DNA from: an uncultured Desulfomonile sp.
Lineage (GTDB): Bacteria; Desulfobacterota; Desulfomonilia; Desulfomonilales; Desulfomonilaceae
Length of the DNA stretch: 14,020 bases
Reading direction: 5' to 3'
NCBI GenBank assembly: GCA_937915285.1
Contig: CALDNG010000120.1
Span: 1 to 14,020, forward strand
Shown here: in pieces, positions 1 to 7,979 of the stretch
Layout: every line of letters starts with the position of its first letter
How positions within the stretch are numbered: the first letter of the stretch is position 1
Position numbers and translations under genes: made by a program
Notes under the pieces: generated by a model
What the model saw: the letters and a program-made list of their open reading frames with translations, nothing else
What the model was told of the DNA's origin: nothing
Databases searched by the model: none

Positions 1-14
1 TCCAAGGAACTACC

Positions 15-602
15 GTGGTGAAATTGTTGCCCTCGGAGAGGGCTATCCAGCTCTATTACAAGTATCGCAGAAAAAGTTACGATTTGCAGTGGTCTATGGA
101 TCCGGGCTACAGGAAAGGTCTAAAAAAGCTCGTTGATTTGGTCATCGAGAAGGATGACATGGTTTTAGATGTTGGTTGTGGCACGGCTTCAGCAACTGTG
201 GTAGCTGCGGATAGGGCCAGAGAGGTAGTGGGGATTGATCTATCTCCGGACATGATTGAGTTGGCGGTAGAAAAGGTAAGAAAGAAAGGTTTGGAGAACA
301 CCTGTCTTTTTGCGACATCGGTTGAGGATTATTGCCCTGAAAAACCTTTCGACAAGGTTATAAGCTCTTTCATGATTCCTCACGTCAAACCCGAGTTCCG
401 CCCCTCTATATATGCGTGCATGTTCAATTTCCTCAAGCCTGGTGGCACAGTGGGTCTTTTCGGCTCACGCGGTGAGGTGTGCCCGGTCTATGAAACGCGT
501 GAAGAAATTGAAGAAAACCTGACTCGTTCAGGATTCACGGATATTCAGCTTCATGACGTTTATGACATTTACCGCATAGCCGTAGCAAAAAAGCCTGAAT
601 AA
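15..602 (+). CDS. Class I SAM-dependent methyltransferase, substrate unknown
   Basis: Likely a cytosolic S-adenosylmethionine-dependent methyltransferase of the Rossmann-fold class; the methyl acceptor cannot be told. The SAM-binding glycine motif VLDVGCGT lies at about residues 50-57, followed by the acidic motif II GIDLSPDMIELA (about 73-84), and FLKPGGTVGLFG (about 139-150) is the usual post-motif III strand. At 195 residues it is a minimal single-domain enzyme. The start is a GTG at 15 (a second GTG is at 18), preceded by AGGA at 5-8 with suitable spacing. The frame stays open to the left edge, however, so a longer protein beginning outside the window is not excluded. It is the only plus-strand gene here and converges on the dehydrogenase gene, with a terminator hairpin between them. 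Family confidence is high; role unknown. Confidence 0.88.
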   Translation: MVKLLPSERAIQLYYKYRRKSYDLQWSMDPGYRKGLKKLVDLVIEKDDMVLDVGCGTASATVVAADRAREVVGIDLSPDMIELAVEKVRKKGLENTCLFATSVEDYCPEKPFDKVISSFMIPHVKPEFRPSIYACMFNFLKPGGTVGLFGSRGEVCPVYETREEIEENLTRSGFTDIQLHDVYDIYRIAVAKKPE

Positions 603-610
603 AATATCAG

Positions 611-653
611 AAAAAATAGGAAAGCCCCATGACCTTGGTGATGGGGCTTTTTT
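611..653. terminator. Bidirectional intrinsic terminator between convergent genes
   Basis: A perfect 10-bp inverted repeat (aaagccccat at 621-630 and atggggcttt at 641-650) encloses a 10-base loop. It is followed by T residues on the plus strand, and A residues precede it (611-616), which read as a U-run on the minus strand. It lies just after the methyltransferase stop (602) and before the dehydrogenase stop (683), so it can end both transcripts. Confidence 0.85.
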
Positions 654-682
654 CATTTGCGCTCGAGAAAATCGTTAAGAAT

Positions 683-1804
683 CTAGAAATCCGGTGTCAA
701 CACGATGCGTTTGGTGAGTCCCCCACTGTGGGCATCCTCAAAAGCTTTCTGGATTGTAGACATCGGTCTGGTTTCCAAAAGAGGATCTATCTGTATCTGA
801 CCAGACTGGACCATCTCAAGAACTTTTGGATAGTACTTGGGCAGACAACCCCAGGTGCCAATGATGTCGGCGTCAAATGCCATCAGCTTGGACATCATAT
901 ACTGGTTTTTCTGCATGCCGAATCCAACGATCACCAACTTTCCGATGAAACCGAGCAGTCCCAGTGCTATGTCCTGAGCCGCTCCAACGCCGGTGCATTC
1001 AAATATCTTCCAACCAACATTATGCTTCACGCCGGCCTGTTTGGCTATGGCCTTGAATTCTTCCTGGATTTGCTTGAAATCTTTGCCCTTTGAATTAATA
1101 ACATAATCAGCTCCCAACTCCAGGGCGCGTTTCAGTTTGTCTTCGTGGCGCGCCATTCCAACGATGGGACCAGCGCCAAGAGCCTTTGCGACCTGTGCCA
1201 TGTAGACTCCGACGCCACCTGTGATACCAACAATCAATACAGGATCCTTGGGGGCCAACTCTGCTCGCATGGCAGCCTGGTAGGGAGTAGTCCCAGCGTC
1301 GGCTACCACTGCAAAATTCTCCAGCGGTCTGCCTTTAAGGTCTTCTATCACGCAAAGATCTGCGGCAGGAACGGGAATATGGCTAGAGAATCCGCCATAC
1401 ATGCCCAAGGAATTTCCTGGCATTTTTTGAGCAAGGCAGCGGTTCCCACGCCCTTTGGCGCATATATCGCAAGAGTTACAGGGCATCACCGCTGGAACTA
1501 TTACTTTCTTGCCGATCCAGGCTTCCGAACCGGGGCCAGCCGCCACTACCTCTCCCGAAATTTCGTGTCCCAGGGTCAACGGTGGTTTCGTAACCGTAGG
1601 AACTCCATCGTAAAAATAGGATAAGTCAGTGTGGCATACTCCACATCCCGCTATCTTGACAAGAACATCACCTGAGGTAAGTTCGGGGACAGGAATTTCT
1701 TTTTTCTCCAGAACGCCTGGCCCTGTTACTTTCCTGGTCTCTTTGTCGAAGGTTGGGCCCGTGACCATCTGCCACGTCATAATACTAGTTGGAACGCTCA
1801 CCAT
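683..1804 (-). CDS. Zinc-dependent alcohol dehydrogenase, probable 6-hydroxycyclohex-1-ene-1-carbonyl-CoA dehydrogenase
   Basis: A medium-chain zinc dehydrogenase (373 aa). The catalytic zinc ligands appear as Cys57 in CGVCHTD and His80-Glu81 in LGHEISG; the third ligand position reads Asp169 in ADAGTTPY. Structural zinc is bound by Cys109, 112, 115 and 123. A nucleotide-binding glycine stretch GITGGVGVY is at about 193-201. The segments VIVPAVMPC, QKMPGN and GGFSSHIPVP resemble, from memory, the NAD-dependent 6-hydroxycyclohex-1-ene-1-carbonyl-CoA dehydrogenase (Had/BamQ) of anaerobic benzoyl-CoA breakdown. That enzyme oxidises the ring hydroxyl to the 6-oxo acyl-CoA before ring cleavage. 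Start: ATG at 1804 behind a strong AGGAGG, four bases upstream; an internal Met9 is possible. No other benzoyl-CoA gene is in view, so the gene is an orphan here with its own promoter and terminator. The enzyme family is near certain; the substrate is moderately supported. Confidence 0.8.
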   Translation of the reverse strand: MVSVPTSIMTWQMVTGPTFDKETRKVTGPGVLEKKEIPVPELTSGDVLVKIAGCGVCHTDLSYFYDGVPTVTKPPLTLGHEISGEVVAAGPGSEAWIGKKVIVPAVMPCNSCDICAKGRGNRCLAQKMPGNSLGMYGGFSSHIPVPAADLCVIEDLKGRPLENFAVVADAGTTPYQAAMRAELAPKDPVLIVGITGGVGVYMAQVAKALGAGPIVGMARHEDKLKRALELGADYVINSKGKDFKQIQEEFKAIAKQAGVKHNVGWKIFECTGVGAAQDIALGLLGFIGKLVIVGFGMQKNQYMMSKLMAFDADIIGTWGCLPKYYPKVLEMVQSGQIQIDPLLETRPMSTIQKAFEDAHSGGLTKRIVLTPDF

Positions 1805-1845
1805 TGCACCTCCTGGTATGAGTGGGGCTAAAATTGCCTTTTTTG

Positions 1846-1861
1846 AGTAAGAATTTTTACT
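1846..1861. repeat. Near-palindrome in the dehydrogenase leader, candidate operator
   Basis: The 16 bases AGTAAGAATTTTTACT form an inverted repeat with 7 of 8 pairs matching. It sits between the proposed promoter (1894-1923) and the start codon at 1804. Position and symmetry would suit a dimeric repressor site, but AT-rich palindromes also occur by chance, and no regulator gene is adjacent. Confidence 0.3.
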
Positions 1862-1893
1862 TAAATCGGGGCAGGCTATTAGTTTCCATTACA

Positions 1894-1923
1894 AAAATAT
1901 GACGTGAACGATGCTTCTGTCAA
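1894..1923 (-). promoter_or_regulatory. Putative sigma-70 promoter of the dehydrogenase gene
   Basis: On the minus strand a perfect -35 box TTGACA (1918-1923) is followed by an 18-base spacer and a weaker -10 box TATTTT (1894-1899). Transcription would start near 1887, giving a leader of about 80 bases that contains the near-palindrome and the AGGAGG ribosome binding site. It lies in the 242-base gap 1805-2046, which holds no gene that I can see. Confidence 0.5.
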
Positions 1924-2046
1924 GCGAAAAAACGTATCATCCAGAAGTCCGACACCTGAGCACTAACCATTTAATTTAACAAACATATACCAAGGTTGCG
2001 CTAGTGGGCTACGATTAGTGCAGTTCACTATAAGAAACTTTCTTGC

Positions 2047-2916
2047 TCAATAATTATTCACGTAAGCCTGAAGAACATCCATGGCGCTAAGTGTAACTGC
2101 CCCAGGCTTGCCATTACCTATTACATGTTCATCGAGCCTTGTCACTGGCAGGATGTTTCTAGTAGTAGAAGCCATGAAGCATTCGGAAAAATGATCCAGT
2201 TCAGTCATCCTGATGTGACCTTCCTTCAAACTGAAATCTTTGAGAGGAGCGATCAATTCAAATATTACCTTCCGGGTAACGCTCTCAAGGATTCTGCCAT
2301 CAAGAGGCGGTGTAACAATTTCTCCGGACGCGTTGACAAAAAAAATGGTGAATGTGGATCCTTCCAGAATAGTATCCTTGTCTTCCGGGCATAGAAATAG
2401 TGTGTCATATGCCTGTTTTTCCGGCACAACCGTCTGGTGGGCCATGATTGCGCCGATGTAGTTGAGCAATTTCACACCAGGAAACATCCTCTGATGCGAA
2501 TACGTGGCAAGCGCAACACCATCCCTATACGCTTCCGGAGTTGGGGGAACCATTTTCTGTACAGCTACGTAGAGATGTGCGCCAGACCCAGACTGCTTCA
2601 TGGTTGCGCCTTCAAGCCCTCCACTGAAAATGATGTCCAATAGAAGGTCTGATCCATCGGCTAAAGTCAGATTCTTGTCCACTACTTCCTGGAGCAGTCC
2701 TTGAAGTGTCCTGCGATCCATAGGTGGCATCATGTAGATGGATTTGGCCGATTTATAGAGGCGGTCGAGATGATCCTCGAGCCTGAAAATTTTCCCGTTC
2801 ACAGTGCGACATGCAGTAAAAATTCTATATCCTCTGATGGTCCCACTAATGTCATCCCAGAAAGGTAGAGACAGATCGTTTGTGTCTACAAAAGCGTTTC
2901 TTTGATACGAAATCAT
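2047..2916 (-). CDS. Class IV (BCAT-fold) PLP aminotransferase family protein
   Basis: A 289-residue fold-type IV PLP enzyme, the family of branched-chain aminotransferase, D-amino acid aminotransferase and aminodeoxychorismate lyase (PabC). The PLP lysine is probably Lys149 in GVKLLNYIGA. N-terminal RTVNGKIF and LEDHLDRLYKSA (about 38-58) and C-terminal ILESVTRKVIFEL (about 209-221) fit the family. Two features deviate. EGSTFTIFFV (about 185-194) has Thr where the family signature has Asn, and FTACR (about 33-37) lacks the Glu of the branched-chain FEG-type motif, which rather recalls FTTAR of E. coli PabC. The substrate therefore stays open. The ATG at 2916 has AGGGA about 7 bases upstream. 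The gene follows the vanZ-like gene after 16 bases and is probably co-transcribed with it. Confidence 0.82.
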   Translation of the reverse strand: MISYQRNAFVDTNDLSLPFWDDISGTIRGYRIFTACRTVNGKIFRLEDHLDRLYKSAKSIYMMPPMDRRTLQGLLQEVVDKNLTLADGSDLLLDIIFSGGLEGATMKQSGSGAHLYVAVQKMVPPTPEAYRDGVALATYSHQRMFPGVKLLNYIGAIMAHQTVVPEKQAYDTLFLCPEDKDTILEGSTFTIFFVNASGEIVTPPLDGRILESVTRKVIFELIAPLKDFSLKEGHIRMTELDHFSECFMASTTRNILPVTRLDEHVIGNGKPGAVTLSAMDVLQAYVNNY

Positions 2917-2932
2917 TTTATTCCCTGCTCAA

Positions 2933-3334
2933 TCACAAGATTCTTGAGGCCCATTTCAAGTAGCCCTGCCCCACTGATTCGCGTATTATGATGAATGCAG
3001 TAGAGCCGAGCGTTCCGCCAATTGAGTCAGCAACAACATCTCCGAATTCCGAATATCTCCCATCAACAAATAACTGATGGACCTCGTCACTGACTCCATA
3101 AAGAGCACAAAAAATTGTTGATAGCAAAACAAAATTGGCTCGTCCCAGGTTTTGTGGTTTCAGGACTGTCAGGCTTCTGGCTACAAGGAATCCGAGTCCT
3201 GAATACACCACGACATGAATAATTTTGTCGGAGATGGGAATTTTTGGCGTTGAATCTCCGGTCAGACCTGACAGAAAGTAGATGACGACACAATACAGTA
3301 TGACGGGCAGAATATATTTTAGTTTTCTGCTCAT
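2933..3334 (-). CDS. VanZ-like family membrane protein
   Basis: A 133-residue membrane protein with hydrophobic segments at about 7-23, 39-55, 66-81 and 103-117. The VanZ-like pattern is clear: DKIIHVVVYSGLGFL (36-50, with Asp36 and His40), then YGVSDEVHQLFVDGR (79-93) and the GDVVADSIGGTLG stretch (98-110). The family is named after VanZ of teicoplanin resistance, but most members are of unknown function and this one gives no reason to infer resistance. Start ATG at 3334; a G-rich stretch lies about 13 bases upstream, so the ribosome binding site is weak. It begins 59 bases after the secA stop with no convincing terminator between, so read-through from secA is likely. Function unknown; family assignment good. 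Confidence 0.85.
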   Translation of the reverse strand: MSRKLKYILPVILYCVVIYFLSGLTGDSTPKIPISDKIIHVVVYSGLGFLVARSLTVLKPQNLGRANFVLLSTIFCALYGVSDEVHQLFVDGRYSEFGDVVADSIGGTLGSTAFIIIRESVGQGYLKWASRIL

Positions 3335-3393
3335 TTCAGGCTGGATTCCCCCAGGGTTGACCGGACCTGGTATTTTTTTGGAGAGCGCTCAGG

Positions 3394-6036
3394 CTAAGCA
3401 GCTTGGCCGCAACATTTCTTGTATTTTTTTCCCGAACCGCAAGGACACGGAGCATTTCTTCCTATTTTTTGTTCAGACCTTTTCTTTGTCTTGGGGGAAG
3501 ATGAACCGGATGTCAGGTTTTCGTGTATAACATTCATTTCTTTATCACGAGCGGTAGCAAGCTCGTCCAGTTCATTATGAGTAGCTATCTTGACGAGGAA
3601 AAGATTCCTGACCGATTCAGCCTTGATTCTGTGGCTCATTTCCAGAAAGAGTTCATAACCCTCTTTTTGGTACTCCTTCAGAGGGTCACGCTGCCCATAT
3701 CCTCTAAGGCCTATTCCATCCTTGAGATGATCCATGCTCAACAGGTGGTCTTTCCACTGATTGTCCACCGCCTGCAACATGATGAACTTTTCCAGCTCTC
3801 TCATTACGTCGGGAGAAATTTCCGTTTCTCTCTGATCGTAATAGGCCTTGGCCAACTCCATGATGTGTTCTTCAATACCGGTTTTGTTGCGTTCATTATC
3901 AGGCAGGGCATCAAGATCGAATTTTATACCGAACTGAGCCCAGAGATTTTCTTCGAGCGATTTCAAATCCCAGTCTTCCGGATGCGCTTTTTCATCGATA
4001 TGCCTGTCGACTATTTCCTCAACCAGGTCCTCGGTCATCTCGAGAACGTTCTCTTTGAGGTTCGCTCCGCCCAGAATGAATCGTCTTTGCGAGTAAACAA
4101 CTTCCCGTTGCTTGTTCATAACATCGTCAAATTCCAACAAGTGCTTCCGGATTTCAAAATTGTGCCCCTCGACCTTTTTCTGGGCATTTTCTATAGCTTT
4201 TGTGGTGTACTTGTGCTCAATGGGTTCGCCCTCTTCCATGCCGACCCGCTCCATGATCATTTTGACACGTTCACCACCGAATATTCTCATCAAATCATCC
4301 TCGAGCGAGAGGTAGAAACGACTCGATCCTGGGTCTCCCTGACGACCAGAGCGGCCTCTGAGCTGATTATCAATACGTCGTGCTTCATGTCTTTCTGTAC
4401 CCAGAATGTGCAGACCGCCAGCGTCTAGCACCTTGTTACGTTCATCCTCGCACATCTGGGTGAATTCGCTGAGCGCATCGGCATATTCTTCAGGCTTTTC
4501 ATTCTTGTTGACCCGGGCATTTGCCAGGAACTTCGGGTTGCCACCGAGGATGATGTCTGTTCCTCGTCCAGCCATATTCGTCGATATAGTCACAGCCTTG
4601 TATCTGCCCGCCTGCGCCACGATCTCAGCCTCTAGCGCATGGTTTTTCGCATTTAGGATGTTGTGGTGGATTCCAAGCTTTTTCAGACGCTTTGAAAGTT
4701 CCTCGGATTTTTCTATTGATATTGTCCCGACCAGAACAGGTTGACCCGCCTTGCTCAATTCCCTTATTTCGCTAATGACAGCTTCAAACTTTTCGGTCTC
4801 CGTTTTGTAGATCAGATCAGACCTGTCTTGCCTAATCATGGGAAGATTGGTAGGAATCACAACGACTTCAAGATTGTAGATTTTCTTGAATTCAGCAGCC
4901 TCAGTATCTGCTGTTCCAGTCATGCCGGCTAGCTTTTGATACATTCTAAAATAGTTCTGAAATGTTATGGTGGCCAAGGTCTGGTTTTCATTTTCAATTT
5001 TTACGGATTCCTTGGCTTCGAGGGCCTGATGCAAACCATCCGAATACCTGCGGCCGGGCATGAGACGACCGGTAAATTCGTCAACTATTACTACCTGCCC
5101 ATCTTTGATAATGTAATCTACGTCTCGTTTGAACAGGGTGTGGGCTTTTAATGCCTGATTCACGTGGTGGAGGGTCTCCATCTGTGAAGGGTCGTAGAGG
5201 TTGGTAACGCCTAGCGACCGCTCGACCCTGGCTATTCCCTCTTCAGTGAGCGCAACACTTCTCGCCTTCTCGTCAAGGGTAAAGTGAACATCCTTCTGAA
5301 GTCCCGGAATAACCCTGTTGATCCGGAAGTATCTGTCGGTGTTTTCATGGGTTGGTCCAGATATTATCAACGGCGTCCTGGCCTCATCAATCAGAATGCT
5401 GTCCACCTCATCCACTATTGAGTAATGCAGATCTCTCTGGACATAATCAGCGAGGGAGAACTTCATGTTGTCCCTCAAATAATCAAATCCGAATTCGTTA
5501 TTAGTCCCGTAAGTTACGTCACATTCATAGGCCTGGCGCCTCTGTTCATCGCTGAGATCATGAACTATGACACCCACAGAAAGGCCCAGAAAATTGTATA
5601 TTGCGCTCATCCATTCGGCATCACGTTGCGCCAGGTAATCGTTCACCGTAACAACATGGACCCCTTTTCCAGTAAGCGCATTAAGGTAAACTGCGAGAGT
5701 GGCCGCCAGAGTCTTGCCCTCACCGGTTTTCATTTCAGCAATCTTACCCTGATGCAACACGGCTCCACCGATAAGCTGAGCATCAAAATGGCGCATTCCA
5801 AGCGTTCTGACAGAAGCTTCTCTTACTAAGGCAAAAGCTTCGGGAAGCAAGTCATCTTCTGTTTCACCACTATCAAGGCGTGAACTGAATTCATTGGTCT
5901 TCAGTAGCATCTGTTCGTCAGTCAATCCCTTGATCGAAGGCTCCAATTCGTTAATGGCCCTTACTAACGGATCGATCTTTTTAAGATCCCTGTCATTTTT
6001 GCTTCCAAAAAGTCTCTTGGCCAGAGATGCAAACAT
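3394..6036 (-). CDS. secA: Preprotein translocase ATPase SecA
   Basis: SecA is the cytosolic ATPase motor that pushes unfolded preproteins through SecYEG. The 880 residues match the family length. Visible landmarks: Walker A in [10 protein letters not shown] (103-112); the [13 protein letters not shown] segment (131-143); the [19 protein letters not shown] helicase and preprotein-domain start (209-227); NMAGRGTDI and the [19 protein letters not shown] motif VI region in the second motor domain; [18 protein letters not shown] in the helical scaffold; and a C-terminal SecB/lipid-binding zinc finger with Cys864, Cys866, Cys875 and Cys876 (CxCx8CC). The ATG at 6036 lies 12 bases after GAGGAG. A good promoter and a structured leader sit upstream. 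It is the first gene of a possible secA-vanZ-aminotransferase unit. No SecM-like secretion monitor gene precedes it. Identity is certain. Confidence 0.99.
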   Translation of the reverse strand: MFASLAKRLFGSKNDRDLKKIDPLVRAINELEPSIKGLTDEQMLLKTNEFSSRLDSGETEDDLLPEAFALVREASVRTLGMRHFDAQLIGGAVLHQGKIAEMKTGEGKTLAATLAVYLNALTGKGVHVVTVNDYLAQRDAEWMSAIYNFLGLSVGVIVHDLSDEQRRQAYECDVTYGTNNEFGFDYLRDNMKFSLADYVQRDLHYSIVDEVDSILIDEARTPLIISGPTHENTDRYFRINRVIPGLQKDVHFTLDEKARSVALTEEGIARVERSLGVTNLYDPSQMETLHHVNQALKAHTLFKRDVDYIIKDGQVVIVDEFTGRLMPGRRYSDGLHQALEAKESVKIENENQTLATITFQNYFRMYQKLAGMTGTADTEAAEFKKIYNLEVVVIPTNLPMIRQDRSDLIYKTETEKFEAVISEIRELSKAGQPVLVGTISIEKSEELSKRLKKLGIHHNILNAKNHALEAEIVAQAGRYKAVTISTNMAGRGTDIILGGNPKFLANARVNKNEKPEEYADALSEFTQMCEDERNKVLDAGGLHILGTERHEARRIDNQLRGRSGRQGDPGSSRFYLSLEDDLMRIFGGERVKMIMERVGMEEGEPIEHKYTTKAIENAQKKVEGHNFEIRKHLLEFDDVMNKQREVVYSQRRFILGGANLKENVLEMTEDLVEEIVDRHIDEKAHPEDWDLKSLEENLWAQFGIKFDLDALPDNERNKTGIEEHIMELAKAYYDQRETEISPDVMRELEKFIMLQAVDNQWKDHLLSMDHLKDGIGLRGYGQRDPLKEYQKEGYELFLEMSHRIKAESVRNLFLVKIATHNELDELATARDKEMNVIHENLTSGSSSPKTKKRSEQKIGRNAPCPCGSGKKYKKCCGQAA

Positions 6037-6052
6037 TTTTATAACTAACTCC

Positions 6053-6085
6053 TCACAACGAAATATGAGATTGGATTCTATTCAT
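6053..6085 (-). other. Possible ten-codon leader reading frame before secA
   Basis: An ATG at 6085 opens a frame encoding [10 protein letters not shown] and stopping at TGA (6053-6055). That TGA overlaps the secA ribosome binding site GAGGAG (6049-6054). The arrangement would suit translational coupling or a leader peptide, but the ATG has no good Shine-Dalgarno sequence and frames this short arise often by chance. Confidence 0.2.
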
Positions 6086-6093
6086 GGCCAGAT

Positions 6094-6127
6094 TTGACCG
6101 GTGGGTAGTAAAATCTACACTGGTCAA
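6094..6127 (-). promoter_or_regulatory. Stem-loop in the secA 5' leader
   Basis: The outer arms TTGACC and GGTCAA (6 bp) are followed inward by one mismatch, 3 bp (GTG/CAC), a 2-base bulge and 3 bp (TAG/CTA), closing on a 6-base AT-rich loop: 12 pairs in 34 bases. It lies downstream of the proposed promoter, so it would be transcribed into the secA leader about 60 bases ahead of the start codon. No U-run follows, so it is not an obvious attenuator. It could be an RNA element or a protein-binding site on DNA. Confidence 0.45.
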
Positions 6128-6145
6128 TCCCTTAAAAACGGCAAA

Positions 6146-6174
6146 TCTGTAACACACGCGTACGGCAGTGTCAA
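6146..6174 (-). promoter_or_regulatory. Putative sigma-70 promoter of secA
   Basis: The minus strand carries a perfect TTGACA (6169-6174), an ideal 17-base spacer and TACAGA (6146-6151), which matches three of six -10 positions including the first two. Transcription would start near 6139, giving a leader of about 100 bases that contains the stem-loop and the short reading frame. Confidence 0.5.
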
Positions 6175-6370
6175 CCTGACCACCCTTAAAGATTGACAGA
6201 TATCAGAGACTTTTGTTTCCGCTGGCAACAGCTGATGATACCCCCCGAGGGCAGGTCAGGTACGAGGGGATGACCCTTCATTTGGGCAATTGATTCAGCG
6301 CTCAAGACCTAGCAACTTCAAAAGGCTTCCAACCTATAATCCTAGCCGTTTGAAAGTTCATGCACGATTT

Positions 6371-6403
6371 ACATTTTTAGTTCAGCGTTGCGAACAAAAA
6401 TGT
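6371..6403. repeat. Imperfect hairpin spanning the cobA-hemD stop codon
   Basis: ACATTTTT (6371-6378) pairs with AAAAATGT (6396-6403), GTTC (6380-6383) with GAAC (6392-6395), and GC with GC around a 3-base loop. That is 14 pairs interrupted only by two single-base bulges. The stop codon at 6382-6384 lies inside it. No U-run follows on the minus strand, so it is not a classical terminator; it may mark or stabilise the 3' end of the haem operon mRNA. Confidence 0.4.
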
Positions 6404-7944
6404 GATTCGATTGCAGTCATAAGTCCGTCAATGGTGTATTCAGAGGCTTCCAGGGATGGCTCAAGACCGAATTCACGAATGGTTGCTGAAGTGATAGGAC
6501 CAATTGAGGCTATTACAACATCCTTTAGAAGTCCCTGGAGATCCTGTTTACCAACCAGTTCCACGAAATGGCTGACAGTGGATGACGAAGTAAAGGTGAT
6601 CACGTCTATGTCTCTGTGCCCAAGGGAATCTTTAACTGAAATAACATCGGCCTCATCCGGCAGTTCAGTCCTGTAAACAGTGACGAGTTTAACGGAGCCT
6701 CCGCGTTTCTGGATTCCCTCAGGCAGTATTTCCCTGGCCTTTTCGGCCCGTGGGATCAGAAAAGTTTTTCCCTGTATATCCTGTTCGTCAAGGGCCTCCA
6801 AAACCCCCTCAGCCACGAATTGATCGCCAAGCAACTCAACCTTGATTCCACGATTCTGGATGGCCTTTGCCGTAATTGGGCCTATGGCTCCAAATTTCGG
6901 CCCAGCCAGATCGCGAATATCGAGGCCTGTTTCAAAAAATCTTTTGAAAAAGCCCTCAACTCCGTTGACTGAGGTAAAAATTATCCAGTCAAAACTACCT
7001 GCCGAGGATATTGCCTCATCCAGCTCCGAAAAATCATGTGGCTCCTTGATCTGGATTGTAGGAAACAGTACTGGTTTGCCTGCCTGGCTCAATACCCTGT
7101 CAGCCATTTTTTTTGACTGTTCTTTGCTCCTTGTGATCAATACCCTTTTCCCGAACAAGGGTTTGTTTTCATACCAGTCAAGCGTTGGTTTGAGGGAAGC
7201 CACCGATCCTACTATCAGGACAGCAGGCGCCTTGAACTTTCGTGCCACGCACTCGTCGGCTATGTTTCCAAGGCAACTCAAAAAGGACGACTGATCCGGT
7301 GTTGTTCCCCATCTGACCAGGGCAGCCGGGGTGTCCGGGCTCATTCCGTTGGCAATCAGGGATGAAGTTATTGTGGCCAGATTCTTTATTCCCATCAGGA
7401 ACACAAGTGATCCACGTGATCCGGCCAGATTAGCCCAGTCAATGGATGAATGTTCCTTGTCCGGATTTTCGTGGCCTGTCACGAAAGTGACCATTGAAGC
7501 ATGATCCCGGTGGGTGACAGGTATTCCGGCATAGGCCGGCGCAGCCACTGCGCTTGTAACACCAGGCACTACTTCAAAGGGAATCCCGGCCTTAACTAAT
7601 TCCTCTGCCTCCTCGGCCCCGCGTCCAAACACATACGGGTCGCCGCCTTTGAGCCGCACCACGCTCTTATATTCTCTGGCCTTACGGACCAGAAGCTGAT
7701 TGATTTCGACCTGCTCTAGGGTATGTTTTTTGCCAGTCTTGCCGACGTAGACAAGTTCGGCCCCTGGTTTGGCCTCTTTAACAAACTCCTGTCCGGCTAG
7801 ATAATCATATATGATTGCATCGGCCTGTCTTATCTTCTCGAGGGCCTTTACAGTTATTAGACCTGGATCTCCAGGGCCGGAACCTATTAAATAAACCGTA
7901 CCGAGCTTGCTTGTAGTTGCATTTGCCGTTTTATCCGAAGGCAT
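6382..7944 (-). CDS. CobA-HemD fusion: uroporphyrinogen-III C-methyltransferase / uroporphyrinogen-III synthase
   Basis: A 520-residue two-domain tetrapyrrole enzyme. Residues about 14-255 are a SUMT/CobA methyltransferase making precorrin-2 with SAM: GSGPGDPGL (21-29), RLKGGDPYVFGRGAEE (97-112), PGVTSAVAAPAYAGIPVTHR (127-146) and VTFVTGHE. Residues about 265-515 are HemD, which cyclises hydroxymethylbilane to uroporphyrinogen III; KRVLITRS near its start and DVITFTSSSTVSHF are typical. The fusion couples ring closure directly to the branch toward sirohaem and cobalamin. It is last in the operon, 35 bases after hemC. The ATG at 7944 is the only candidate after an in-frame TAA upstream, although AAGGA lies unusually close (one base before it). 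The precorrin-2 dehydrogenase that uses its product is encoded at the head of the same operon. Confidence 0.96.
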   Translation of the reverse strand: MPSDKTANATTSKLGTVYLIGSGPGDPGLITVKALEKIRQADAIIYDYLAGQEFVKEAKPGAELVYVGKTGKKHTLEQVEINQLLVRKAREYKSVVRLKGGDPYVFGRGAEEAEELVKAGIPFEVVPGVTSAVAAPAYAGIPVTHRDHASMVTFVTGHENPDKEHSSIDWANLAGSRGSLVFLMGIKNLATITSSLIANGMSPDTPAALVRWGTTPDQSSFLSCLGNIADECVARKFKAPAVLIVGSVASLKPTLDWYENKPLFGKRVLITRSKEQSKKMADRVLSQAGKPVLFPTIQIKEPHDFSELDEAISSAGSFDWIIFTSVNGVEGFFKRFFETGLDIRDLAGPKFGAIGPITAKAIQNRGIKVELLGDQFVAEGVLEALDEQDIQGKTFLIPRAEKAREILPEGIQKRGGSVKLVTVYRTELPDEADVISVKDSLGHRDIDVITFTSSSTVSHFVELVGKQDLQGLLKDVVIASIGPITSATIREFGLEPSLEASEYTIDGLMTAIESHFCSQR

Positions 7945-7979
7945 ATCCTTTTTCCATTCTACATTTTAGTGAATCAATA

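Larger units (their letters stand above)
6037..6381. other. Intergenic region upstream of secA (345 bases)
   Basis: No full-size gene is visible on either strand. It holds the secA promoter, a leader hairpin and a ten-codon reading frame (separate entries). The half nearest cobA-hemD (about 6180-6370) shows only a weak inverted repeat, ggtca at 6258-6262 with tgacc at 6271-6275, and no U-run terminator for the haem operon. Confidence 0.6.

Noticed and set aside
1145..1624. Plus-strand open frame of 159 codons
   Set aside because: Antisense to the zinc dehydrogenase, with no recognisable domain.
2032..2044. Palindrome AAGAAACTTTCTT just after the aminotransferase stop
   Set aside because: The arms are only six AT-rich pairs around one base, too small a loop for a hairpin and without a U-run; not supported as a terminator.
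3523..4428. Plus-strand open frame of 301 codons
   Set aside because: It lies wholly antisense to secA, whose motifs are unmistakable, and its translation shows no recognisable family pattern.
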